Origin: Dehalococcoidia bacterium | GTDB taxonomy: Bacteria; Chloroflexota; Dehalococcoidia; UBA2979 | Direction of reading: 5' to 3' | NCBI GenBank assembly: GCA_029247135.1 | Contig: JAQWLS010000002.1 | Span: forward strand, 1 to 34,693 | Length of the DNA: 34,693 nucleotides | In this document: piece by piece, positions 25,993-34,693 of the stretch | Numbering within the stretch: the stretch's first letter is position 1 | Layout: each line of letters starts with the position of its first letter | Translations under genes and position numbers: made by a program | Notes under the pieces: model-generated | Told to the model about the DNA's origin: nothing | The model's input: the letters and a program-made list of their open reading frames with translations, nothing else | Database searches by the model: none

Positions 25993-26361
25993 ATGCCAAG
26001 AGTACGGTCACGGGTACAAACACGACGACGTCACAAAAAAGTGATGCTCTATACCAAGGGTCATCGTGGGAAAAGGCGCACAAATTATAAAGTCGCTCAT
26101 CAAAGCATGATTCACTCATTGCGCTACGCGACGGACCATCGGCGTGAACGGAGACGAGACTTCCGAAGACTATGGATTATACGTATTAACGCAGCAGCCA
26201 GAGAAAATGGCCTCACCTATGGTCGATTAATCAATGGATTATCGTTAGCTGGAATTGATCTCGATCGAAAGTCTCTTTCAGAACTAGCTATCGTAGATTC
26301 ATCAGCGTTCACAACTATCTGTGAACAAGCAAGGAATGCGTTAGAAAGCAAGGCTGCATAA
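25993..26361 (+). CDS. rplT: 50S ribosomal protein L20
   Basis: MPRVRSRVQTRRRHKKVMLYTKGHRGKRRTNYKVA...RRDFRRLWIIRINAAARENGLTYGRLINGL. Confidence 0.97.
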   Translation: MPRVRSRVQTRRRHKKVMLYTKGHRGKRRTNYKVAHQSMIHSLRYATDHRRERRRDFRRLWIIRINAAARENGLTYGRLINGLSLAGIDLDRKSLSELAIVDSSAFTTICEQARNALESKAA

Positions 26362-26401
26362 CTATTTCCCAGAGCGACGAGACTTCGTTGGGTAGACTTA
26401 A

Positions 26402-26992
26402 GTGAACGTATCTAAAGCAATACACGAACGAAGAAGCGTTAAGTCTTTTACTCAGGAACGTCACCCCGATCCAAACTTGATAGAAAAAATTATCGAGGCA
26501 GCAACATGGGCCCCCAGCCATCACATGAATCAGGCATGGAGATTCGACGTGTTTGAGGGTAATGGATTACTCAAGCTCGCTGAATTAGACGCTCAAATAC
26601 ACTTAAACGAACTCCCCGACGATCTAGAAGAAGGTAGCAAGACTGAGATTTATGATCGACGCATCGCGAAGATGATGCAGTATCCAATAGTTATCCTCGT
26701 GAGTGTTCCAAAGCTCAGCAATCGCAAAAGCATTTACGTTGAAGAACTAGCTGCTGGCGCCGCTGCAATTCAAAATCTACTATTGGCGGCGCATGAAGAA
26801 GGACTCGCTACATTTTGGGCTACCGGTAAATTAGCAAGAGATAAAGCGACAAAAAGCTTCCTAGAAATACCCGAAGAGGAAGAGATAATCGGTGTAATTC
26901 GTGTCGGTTATCCAAAGCCCGGAGAAGTGCCAGAACAATGGCGCGAAGAACGAGAACCCTTAACAAACAAATTGAATTGGCACCAAAGCTGA
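26402..26992 (+). CDS. Nitroreductase family protein
   Basis: IHERRSVKSFTQERHPDPNLIEKIIEAATWAPSHHMNQAWRF; EELAAGAAAIQNLLLAAHEEGLATFWATG. Confidence 0.93.
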   Translation: MNVSKAIHERRSVKSFTQERHPDPNLIEKIIEAATWAPSHHMNQAWRFDVFEGNGLLKLAELDAQIHLNELPDDLEEGSKTEIYDRRIAKMMQYPIVILVSVPKLSNRKSIYVEELAAGAAAIQNLLLAAHEEGLATFWATGKLARDKATKSFLEIPEEEEIIGVIRVGYPKPGEVPEQWREEREPLTNKLNWHQS

Positions 26993-27057
26993 TGATAGAA
27001 TAAATCCAATCATCTCGACGATAATAAATCTATCACGAAAGGATTATAATCCCGTTA

Positions 27058-27504
27058 ATGGACTTTAATAAACGATCTAGATTCTCAATTAATACCAGAG
27101 ATGGAGTCGTACATTTTGATGGTCGAGTAGTCTCTGTTGGTGAAATTTTAGCAAACCGAGTCTTATGGTTGTCGAGCACGAGCATGGTTTTAGGCTTGTT
27201 CTTGACAGTGATATTTATTGGAATACCCATATTAGGAGCCGGCCTGATTGGTCTGGCAACATCTCGCATCCTTAGAAAAACTCGTATCGGATCACAGGAA
27301 GAGCAATTTGATCTTTCAATGATTCGAGGCGTAAGCGTGATCGATCCTAAACGCTGGCCGTTTGGTAGATTGACACTGGACGTAATTGAATCAAATGGTC
27401 CAGCCCAGCGAGAATTCGTATTCCCATGGCACCAAAAAGAAGAAGCACATAAGCTGAAACAACAAATAGAAGATGCTTTGCCAAATCGAATTTACCAAGA
27501 TTAG
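27058..27504 (+). CDS. Hypothetical membrane protein
   Basis: 148 aa with a strongly hydrophobic central segment. Confidence 0.65.
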   Translation: MDFNKRSRFSINTRDGVVHFDGRVVSVGEILANRVLWLSSTSMVLGLFLTVIFIGIPILGAGLIGLATSRILRKTRIGSQEEQFDLSMIRGVSVIDPKRWPFGRLTLDVIESNGPAQREFVFPWHQKEEAHKLKQQIEDALPNRIYQD

Positions 27505-27530
27505 GTAGTCGCCACCAATCAGGAACCAAA

Positions 27531-29954
27531 ATGCTCGTTTCATTAAAATGGCTACGTGAATATTTAGATCTCCCAACTGAATTGGATATACCAGAGCTCG
27601 CGGAGTTACTAACCAGTGCCTCTGCTGAAGTCGAAGGAATCGAATATCGAGGGAGTGAATGGGATAGCTTAATCCAGGTCGGTTATGTTACTGATGTCTC
27701 CCCTCATCCAGACGCAGACAAACTGCGGCTCGCAACCGTAGATTATGGTGCCGATGAGCCAATCACAGTGGTTTGTGGAGCTCCAAATCTGGACCGTGGA
27801 CAACGAATCGCGTTTGCACAAGCTGGTGCCACGGTGAAGAATGCGCAGACAGGAGATAACGTCAAGCTAAAACGAGCAAAAATTCGAGGAGTTGAAAGTT
27901 CTGGAATGGTTCTTTCAGAGGCAGAATTAGGCCTGTCTGACTCACACGACGGAATCCTTGTTCTAGATAAAAACGCTCCCATCGGAATGAAACTAGGAGA
28001 GTATCTCGGCGATGTAATATTGGATGTGCATGTCTGGCCAAATCGACCTGACATGATGTCAATGGTTGGTATCGCGCGCGAATTAGCAGCAATCCTCAAG
28101 CTTGATTTGATTAGCCCTGCAGTCAATGACTTAAAGATAGTTAAGGAAACTGCCGCTGCGCCCGCAATACGTATAGCGGATGAAACAGAGTGTCAGCGCT
28201 ACACTGGCGTTGTAATTACCAATCTTAGTACTGCACCTTCCCCACAGTGGATGCAAGAGCGTCTCCAAGCAGCAGGAATGCGACCTATTAATTCAATAGT
28301 TGATGTTACAAATTATGTCATGCTTGAGATAGGACAACCTCTGCATGCTTTTGACTTCCACAGACTAACCAATCTAATTGAAGTACGAGCGGCATCTTCG
28401 CATGAAACAATTACCACAATAGACTCGATAGACAGATCACTCTCCACTGAGTCTCTAGTAATCTCTGACGGTTCTCAGCCAATTGCCCTAGCAGGTGTCA
28501 TGGGAGGGATAGACACAGAAGTCGGTAACGACACAAACACCATATTCCTCGAAGCAGCCAATTTCAACCCGATCCGTATTCGCCGGACCGCGCAAGCATT
28601 TAATTTGCACTCCGAAGCATCGCGTAGATTTGAGCGCGGTCTTTCTCCGAAATTGGCCGAACTAGCAATCCAACGTGCTGTGCAAATATATACTGATCAT
28701 TTTGGCGGACAACAGGCGAGTACTTTCTCAGATTTTTATCCGCAACCCTTTAATCCTCCGACCATTTCCTTTGCACCAAATAAAATTCAATCGATTCTCG
28801 GAATGCCTCTCACAAATGAAGAAATATCAACGATTCTTCAGGCCCTAGAGTATGAATTTAGTCAAAGCGACGAACTTTACTCAGTAACGCCACCCCTTTG
28901 GCGAACCGACGTTTTTCGTGTCGAAGATGTCGCCGAGGACATTGTCAGGCTAGTCGGTTATGAAAAACTACCAGCGGAGCCAATAGCAGCACCTATACCC
29001 CTTTGGGAGCCAAATTCCATCAAGGCAAGAGATCGAGTCGTGGATGCATTTGTTCAGGCTGGGTGCCAAGAAGTTATATCATATTCGCTCACAACCTTAG
29101 AGCAACTCACAAAAATCATGCCGATCCATCTAATTGAATCAAATCCCCCCGTCGCTCTCCAAAATCCTTTGTCACTAGAACGATCCGTACTGCGGACATC
29201 ACTTCGTCACTCAATTCTAGAAATCATTGCTAAACAAATCAAAGATGGCACCAAGCAAATAGCAATTTTCGAAGTTGCGAGGGTATTTAGTTCAAACACT
29301 GGCACTCTGCCCTCTGAAAAAGAAATGGTTTGTGGTGCCGTCGCTGGTTATCAGACCGATAGATGGAATCAAGCCACCTCCGAAAGTTTAAATTTTTTTG
29401 ATGCGAAAGGTTTAGTTGATTCAGCACTGAGTGTCTTACGTTTAAAAAATATCTATGAAACGGAATCCGAATCGGCTGTGAGTGATCTCAAATTTGGAAT
29501 GACGGCTCAATCATCAATTATTAAATCCCACGAGCGCTCGAGCGGCGTAATCGGTGAGATGGATCCAAAGCTACTGTCTGAATTTGGAATTGACATCCCT
29601 GTCACTTTATTTGAATTTGACTTGTCTATGATTCTGGAAATGATGAGTAAAAAAACATCAATCAAAATCCCTGCGACTACCCCTTCATTGCAGCAAGATA
29701 TCTCCCTCGTTGTAGATGAATCACAATCGGCTGGCCAGATAATCGAGATAATTGAAGAATCACCACTCGTTACCAACACGGCAATCTTCGATATTTATCG
29801 TGGTGAACCTTTCGAAGCAAGTCAAAAATCTATTTCTATCCGAATAGACTGGCAAGCCCCCAATAAAACTCTTACCGGCAAAGAAGTGAGTAAGCTGTTG
29901 TCTCGTCTACTACTGAAGCTAGAAAAAGAGACTGGCGCAATCATGCGCACCTAA
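27531..29954 (+). CDS. pheT: Phenylalanyl-tRNA synthetase beta subunit
   Basis: MLVSLKWLREYLDLP..., PHPDADKLRLATVDYG (tRNA-binding domain), RPINSIVDVTNYVMLEIGQPLHAFD, C-terminal anticodon-binding-like region. Confidence 0.97.
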   Translation: MLVSLKWLREYLDLPTELDIPELAELLTSASAEVEGIEYRGSEWDSLIQVGYVTDVSPHPDADKLRLATVDYGADEPITVVCGAPNLDRGQRIAFAQAGATVKNAQTGDNVKLKRAKIRGVESSGMVLSEAELGLSDSHDGILVLDKNAPIGMKLGEYLGDVILDVHVWPNRPDMMSMVGIARELAAILKLDLISPAVNDLKIVKETAAAPAIRIADETECQRYTGVVITNLSTAPSPQWMQERLQAAGMRPINSIVDVTNYVMLEIGQPLHAFDFHRLTNLIEVRAASSHETITTIDSIDRSLSTESLVISDGSQPIALAGVMGGIDTEVGNDTNTIFLEAANFNPIRIRRTAQAFNLHSEASRRFERGLSPKLAELAIQRAVQIYTDHFGGQQASTFSDFYPQPFNPPTISFAPNKIQSILGMPLTNEEISTILQALEYEFSQSDELYSVTPPLWRTDVFRVEDVAEDIVRLVGYEKLPAEPIAAPIPLWEPNSIKARDRVVDAFVQAGCQEVISYSLTTLEQLTKIMPIHLIESNPPVALQNPLSLERSVLRTSLRHSILEIIAKQIKDGTKQIAIFEVARVFSSNTGTLPSEKEMVCGAVAGYQTDRWNQATSESLNFFDAKGLVDSALSVLRLKNIYETESESAVSDLKFGMTAQSSIIKSHERSSGVIGEMDPKLLSEFGIDIPVTLFEFDLSMILEMMSKKTSIKIPATTPSLQQDISLVVDESQSAGQIIEIIEESPLVTNTAIFDIYRGEPFEASQKSISIRIDWQAPNKTLTGKEVSKLLSRLLLKLEKETGAIMRT

Positions 29955-30114
29955 ATATTTGCTTTGACGGTGTAATTCGGCTTAGCAGGAAACTGATTTC
30001 CAGAAAATAACAATTAGGATTTCTTTTCCGTTAATTCGTATCTGGTATGGCCGAAACAGCCCCAGACACTAAAGCTCAAACTAATCATTAAAGCAAAATG
30101 GGCTACTCGTATTA

Positions 30115-31323
30115 CTAAGCGTCGGCGATAACTAGAGGAATTTTCATCTCAGAGGGTGTAAGACCACTGTGGTGAGATTTCATCTTAAAAAAACTACGGT
30201 GGCCTGGGAATCCAGAAAAGCGCAAAGCCGCCGACCCTTTTGCGATCGATACAAAATCACCAATGTCGAAATGTGATCCCACAGTGGCCCCCCCTGAGCC
30301 AAATAGCTCCATTTCAATCGCTTCTGCCGAGCTAATGATAAAAAACCATTCGCCATAAAGTGCCTGAAATAATGAAACAAAAGTCTGTTCAGCTCCTGAA
30401 ATCACCTTCCAATAATGCACTCGCATATCACCGAACGGAGGCTCGCGGAGAAGATGAGTTAGATCTGATCCAGTGTCCAATGACAGATGTGGACTGATTT
30501 CCAAATGACCATGATCCGCTGTAAGGATAATCTTGTAATTTACACCCAACGACTCGAGATTTGATTGAATCCGCTCCAAGTGCTCATCAAGTTCAATTAT
30601 GGAGTCCTCAACTTCATGAGATAAACCTTTCTTATGAGATATGGAATCTGGATGAGTTGTATAAAAATAAGTAAACCCATTCACTCCTGCACGCGTAACA
30701 ATTTCCTTGATCAATTGAGGAACTTCTTTAATGCGGTCATATCCAATTCTTGCCCCATTAGGGAACGCATGATGTGAAAATCGACTATTCACAATGTCGG
30801 ATGGCAGTACATAGGAAATATTTTTAGTCGAAGCCTTAAAGATTGACTCCCAAGAATACAATTCTTGTTCAGCCTCGTAGAATTCAGTTAAGGGCTCGCG
30901 CGTCTGGGCAAGCTCGTTATGAAAAACTGTCACCGGAGCATTAACGGAATTAAGCCATACCCACCAACCATTAATACCATGAGTTATTGGCGGAACCGCT
31001 GATGCGACGGTAGTAATACCAGCCGGTGTAGTAGATGGAAAAACAGTCAGAAGGTCGTGTTTCAGATGGGATTTAAGCCATCCACCATCAGGGGCGTATC
31101 GATCCAAAATTTCTAATCCTAAACCGTCAGCGAGAACGAAAATCACATGATCAGCAGGAGCACCAAGATCAATCACACTTCTGGTGGTGACAGGTGTATC
31201 AACTTCTATCAATTCCGCGACACTTGTCATAAGTTCAGTTAATCCGGGTTCAGAACCTGGTTTTACTAGCTCGCCTGAACTGAAAACTCGGCGGAGCGCT
31301 TTAATGTCGGTCATGACTTCCAC
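30115..31323 (-). CDS. Alkaline phosphatase superfamily / type I phosphodiesterase-nucleotide pyrophosphatase-like protein
   Basis: VIFVLADGLGLEIL, FPSTTPAGITTVASAVPPITHGINGWWVW, ILTADHGHLEISP metal-site motifs. Confidence 0.85.
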   Translation of the reverse strand: MEVMTDIKALRRVFSSGELVKPGSEPGLTELMTSVAELIEVDTPVTTRSVIDLGAPADHVIFVLADGLGLEILDRYAPDGGWLKSHLKHDLLTVFPSTTPAGITTVASAVPPITHGINGWWVWLNSVNAPVTVFHNELAQTREPLTEFYEAEQELYSWESIFKASTKNISYVLPSDIVNSRFSHHAFPNGARIGYDRIKEVPQLIKEIVTRAGVNGFTYFYTTHPDSISHKKGLSHEVEDSIIELDEHLERIQSNLESLGVNYKIILTADHGHLEISPHLSLDTGSDLTHLLREPPFGDMRVHYWKVISGAEQTFVSLFQALYGEWFFIISSAEAIEMELFGSGGATVGSHFDIGDFVSIAKGSAALRFSGFPGHRSFFKMKSHHSGLTPSEMKIPLVIADA

Positions 31324-31375
31324 AACTTACCCTACGAACTCAGGATTCGGCACTTTAGATTCAGAAATTCTAGCG

Positions 31376-31621
31376 TTAGCTCAAATTGACAACTAGGCAA
31401 GTCAGTGTGCTCACTACTCCATTAATAGTGGCGACATCCTCTGTAATAGCTCTGCCCAGCTCGTCTAGAGACTCAGCCTCTAATTGCACAATGACGTCAT
31501 ATTGCCCTGTCACGGTATCAACCGACAGTATTTTACAGTGCTCAGTTTGAATTCGCTCGAGGCCTTTTGTGACTCCGCGCGCGCCTCCGACATCTGTTCC
31601 TACCAAAACATATCCTCGCAT
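31376..31621 (-). CDS. Stand-alone Lrp/AsnC ligand-binding (RAM) domain protein
   Basis: YVLVGTDVGGARGVTKGLERI...VDTVTGQYDVIVQLEAESLDELGRAITEDVATINGVVSTLTCLVV; 81 aa, no HTH. Confidence 0.82.
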   Translation of the reverse strand: MRGYVLVGTDVGGARGVTKGLERIQTEHCKILSVDTVTGQYDVIVQLEAESLDELGRAITEDVATINGVVSTLTCLVVNLS

Positions 31622-31701
31622 TCGAAGTACCTTTCTATTAACTAGTCCGGCATTCTATGCACTAATATGCTGTTAGTCGAAGGTTGATTTAGACTAATAG
31701 T

Positions 31702-32748
31702 ATGCCCGAACACAATTCCACTACCGAACTAAAGACTACAACAGATCAGGCAAGACTTCGACTAAGTTCGCTTGAAAATCTTGATGATTTAGAAACTTGG
31801 CGTCTAGAGGTTTTAGGGCGACACGGTCTGCTTACTAATCTCATGAAAGGTATTGGCGATCTGCCCAATGAAATACGTAAGGAATTTGGTCAAATCGCAA
31901 ACCAAGAGCGCGCCAATCTAGAAAATGCCTATACGAACAGATTATTAGAACTAAAAAATACACCTAACGATACGTCTGGCGTCGATGTATCTCTTCCTGG
32001 GCGCCTCCCGGTCCGTGGTGCTCTTCACCCTATCACTCAGGTGAGAAGACAAATACTTGATGTATTCACAAGGCTGGGGTTCACAACGATAGAAGGACCT
32101 GAAGTCGAAGCGGATAGCTACAATTTTGGCAAACTGCGAATTCCACCGGACCATCCAGCAAGAGATATGTGGGATACATTCTGGCTAGATGGATCTCATC
32201 TTGATGAAAAAATACTTCTACGTACTCATACTAGTCCTATGCAGATCAGATATATGGAGTCACACCCAGAACCACCTATCCGAATTGCGGTCCCGGGTCG
32301 TTGCTACAGATACGAGGCCACCGACGCAACTCATGAATGGATGCTCGAGCAAGTTGAGCTACTGGTGATTGATCAAGGTATAACTCTCGCCAATCTAAAG
32401 GGCACGCTTCAGGAATGGGCACGCCAAATGTTTGGTGCCGACCGAAAAATAATGATGCGACATTCTTACTTCCCTTTCGTCGAACCGGGCGTGGAAGTCG
32501 CAATCGATTGTTTTGACTGCGACGGTTCTGATAGGTCATGTGGAATTTGTCGTGGATCGGGCTGGTTAGAATTATTAGGGGCAGGAATGGTTCATCCAGA
32601 GATAATTGCTGAAGCGGGCTATGATCCTGATGTATACAGCGGATTTGCCGCAGGTATGGGCGTGGAGCGAGTAGCGATGGTTCTCCAGGGAGTAACTGAT
32701 ATTCGTCATTATCATGATAATAGGCATCCATTCCTCTCTCAATTTTAA
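31702..32748 (+). CDS. pheS: Phenylalanyl-tRNA synthetase alpha subunit
   Basis: HPITQVRRQILDVFTRLGF, RTHTSPMQIRYME, GRCYRYEATDATHEWMLEQVE, SYFPFVEPGVEVAIDCFDCDG..GWLELLGAGMVHPEI, GFAAGMGVERVAM. Confidence 0.97.
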   Translation: MPEHNSTTELKTTTDQARLRLSSLENLDDLETWRLEVLGRHGLLTNLMKGIGDLPNEIRKEFGQIANQERANLENAYTNRLLELKNTPNDTSGVDVSLPGRLPVRGALHPITQVRRQILDVFTRLGFTTIEGPEVEADSYNFGKLRIPPDHPARDMWDTFWLDGSHLDEKILLRTHTSPMQIRYMESHPEPPIRIAVPGRCYRYEATDATHEWMLEQVELLVIDQGITLANLKGTLQEWARQMFGADRKIMMRHSYFPFVEPGVEVAIDCFDCDGSDRSCGICRGSGWLELLGAGMVHPEIIAEAGYDPDVYSGFAAGMGVERVAMVLQGVTDIRHYHDNRHPFLSQF

Positions 32749-32786
32749 TAAAAATGGTTACACTTCTAGATCAAGAGGCATGAAAT

Positions 32787-33227
32787 ATGGGAAAGAACAA
32801 AGACAAACCGAATATTGAAGATGAGATTAACGAACTATTGGGAAAATTAGATAATTTCCCCAAGGAGCAAATTGACTCAGCTAACGTGAAAAAATTTCGC
32901 AAGCTGAGCCAGCAATTAATTCAACTTTTTCAACCGATAATCAGGCCTGCATCCAACATGATTGCAAAGATTACCATTTCTAATTTGGTTGTTGTTGCTT
33001 CAGTCCTCATTCTTACGAGTTTTTTCCTTAGAAGAATCATTCCATTTGCAATTTGGGGAGTTCCATTGGGTGTTGCCTTCCTGATCGCTGCATTTGGAAT
33101 GCTGGTATTTGGGAGTCGCCAGACCAGTATTGTTGAACAAAACTGGCGAGGAAAATCGATAAAATTCCATCAACAGTCAAAACTCAAGCGACTCATCACA
33201 CGTATTCGATCTCGACTTCTGAAATAA
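32787..33227 (+). CDS. Hypothetical membrane protein
   Basis: 146 aa with two hydrophobic segments and charged termini. Confidence 0.65.
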   Translation: MGKNKDKPNIEDEINELLGKLDNFPKEQIDSANVKKFRKLSQQLIQLFQPIIRPASNMIAKITISNLVVVASVLILTSFFLRRIIPFAIWGVPLGVAFLIAAFGMLVFGSRQTSIVEQNWRGKSIKFHQQSKLKRLITRIRSRLLK

Positions 33228-33290
33228 ACAGAGGTCTAGATTGGCTGACAGTAGTAGTATTAAAAGCGGGCGGTAAGTTAGGCAAGGCCA

Positions 33291-33947
33291 ATGCTGTTCG
33301 CGTCGAGCATCAATTCTACTGTGGTAATCCGATCTCTTGCTATAGTCACATCAGTAGTGTTTATCAGTGGGTGTTCGGTATTAGGACCTCAAGATTCCAC
33401 AAAATCACCAACAAAGGCCTCGGATTTTCCGGTGTACACTACATCAGCACCGACTGTAGCAACAGCAACTCCGTTTAACTCTCCAGCAATATCCCCTGGT
33501 ACTTCTAAAGCCCCAGATACACACAATTCTGCCAACTCAACCCCTGAGGCAACACCAGCACTTGAGGCCGGCGCTTATCAGGTAGAATCTGGTGACACTC
33601 TTAGTGGAATTGCTGCAAGATTCAATATTACTATTGCAGATATTCGTCAATTAAATCCTGATCAAACCGATGATAATATTTTTGTTGGACAAATTCTAAT
33701 CATTGAATCGTCAAAAAAACCAATCTCAACTACGCCTGTGCCTACGTCGCCAACTGCTACCGCTGTGCCTGCGTCGCCAACTGCGATCACAAGCCAAACT
33801 ACTATCCCGTATCTCGTCGAACCTGGTGATGCGGCAATACTAATAGCAGAAGCATTCAGTATCACATTTGATCAACTCCAAGCTCTGAATCCCGGAGTCG
33901 ACCTAGCAACGATATTCATAGGTCAGGCGCTAAATGTGCCGAAATAG
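33291..33947 (+). CDS. LysM-domain lipoprotein, two LysM motifs
   Basis: Lipobox-like VFISGC after a hydrophobic stretch; YQVESGDTLSGIAARFNITIADIRQLNP and YLVEPGDAAILIAEAFSITFDQLQALNP. Confidence 0.88.
   Translation: MLFASSINSTVVIRSLAIVTSVVFISGCSVLGPQDSTKSPTKASDFPVYTTSAPTVATATPFNSPAISPGTSKAPDTHNSANSTPEATPALEAGAYQVESGDTLSGIAARFNITIADIRQLNPDQTDDNIFVGQILIIESSKKPISTTPVPTSPTATAVPASPTAITSQTTIPYLVEPGDAAILIAEAFSITFDQLQALNPGVDLATIFIGQALNVPK
33736..33784 (+). repeat. Tandem direct repeat in the Pro/Thr-rich linker, 27-nt period
   Basis: CTGTGCCTACGTCGCCAACTGC at 33736-33757 and CTGTGCCTGCGTCGCCAACTGC at 33763-33784 (one mismatch). Confidence 0.85.
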
Positions 33948-34076
33948 ATAGTACAGCCCCTAATTCTCTGGCGAAACCGATCAAGGTGGTGGCGGTCTGG
34001 CAACTTCTCCGAGATACTCTTCTTAGTTAATAAAATGCTCTATTTAAAGTAATTGGTACTTCGAAGGGAATTGCTC

Positions 34077-34693
34077 GTGGGTGAAAACAGTCTTGACCGT
34101 TTAAATGAAATTAAAGCGAGTGCTCATCTTGGTGGTGGACAGGATCGGATTGACAAACAACACGAAACAGGAAAACTAACTGCAAGAGAACGCCTAGACC
34201 TACTTCTTGATCCTGGGTCATTCGTTGAAGTTGACTCTCTGGCGGTAGACAGCAACGTTGAAGGAGAACCATTTTACGGAGATGCCGTAATTACAGGTTG
34301 GGGACAAATTGACGGCAGATCTGTAGCCGTATTTTCTCAAGACTTCACAGTTTTTGGTGGCTCACTAGGTGAAGTAATGGGAGCAAAAATATGCAAAATT
34401 ATGGATCTAGCAACAAAAACAGGTGTCCCTATCATTGGGGTAAATGATGGTGCCGGAGCCAGAATCCAGGAAGGTGTATCTGGATTAGCTGGATACGGAG
34501 ATATTTTCTATCGGAATGTTCAAGCAAGCGGAGTCATACCGCAAATTTCAATAATAGCAGGACCTTGTGCTGGAGGAGCGGTTTACTCTCCTGCTCTGAC
34601 TGACTTTATATTCATGGTGGAGGAAACCTCATATATGTTCCTGACTGGTCCAGATGTTGTACTAGCCGCGACCGGTGAAGAAACAACAGCTGA
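34077..34693 (+). CDS. Acyl-CoA carboxylase carboxyltransferase subunit (PccB/MmdA-like), truncated by the window end; absent from the ORF track
   Basis: GTG start; [54 protein letters not shown]...[28 protein letters not shown]...[23 protein letters not shown]. Confidence 0.93.
   Translation, partial: MGENSLDRLNEIKASAHLGGGQDRIDKQHETGKLTARERLDLLLDPGSFVEVDSLAVDSNVEGEPFYGDAVITGWGQIDGRSVAVFSQDFTVFGGSLGEVMGAKICKIMDLATKTGVPIIGVNDGAGARIQEGVSGLAGYGDIFYRNVQASGVIPQISIIAGPCAGGAVYSPALTDFIFMVEETSYMFLTGPDVVLAATGEETTA

Noticed and set aside
27041-27052. 12-nt perfect palindrome GGATTATAATCC upstream of the 27058 ORF
   Set aside because: Short, AT-rich, and overlaps the likely ribosome-binding region; expected by chance often enough that it is not evidence of regulation.
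27743-28126. 127-aa minus-strand ORF inside pheT
   Set aside because: Antisense shadow ORF over a recognisable PheT N-terminal domain.
30046-30090. 14-codon ORF MAETAPDTKAQTNH between pheT and the phosphodiesterase gene
   Set aside because: Too short to support as coding and no clear SD.
32276-32731. 151-aa minus-strand ORF inside pheS
   Set aside because: Antisense shadow ORF; no recognisable domain.

Overview
The window is a bacterial chromosomal segment of moderate GC. Gene style and content suggest a free-living, possibly marine Chloroflexota/SAR202-like lineage, but that is inference only. The left half (about 0.4-13.2 kb) is a catabolic accessory region: nitronate monooxygenase, two FGly-type sulfatases flanking a class III CoA-transferase, a TauE/SafE exporter, a ThDP-dependent enzyme, a small dimeric alpha/beta-barrel-type protein and a copper amine oxidase. 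The middle (13.3-21.2 kb) holds small orphan and membrane proteins, tRNA-Lys(CTT), tRNA-Val(GAC), an enoyl-CoA hydratase, an MFS transporter, a peroxiredoxin and a DUF805-like protein. The right half is a modified thrS-infC-rpmI-rplT-pheT/pheS housekeeping block. It is interrupted by biotin carboxylase/BCCP genes and by an inverted phosphodiesterase/AsnC-like pair, and it ends in a truncated carboxyltransferase gene. The strongest unusual signals are: (1) infC appears to start at AUA, missed by the ORF track; (2) tRNA-Val(GAC) has C instead of the near-universal U at position 33; (3) tandem membrane-protein paralogs share a 31-nt leader that is more conserved than their coding regions and could fold over the Shine-Dalgarno; (4) pheT precedes pheS and is separated from it. 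I saw no CRISPR array, transposase, phage genes or clear defense system.
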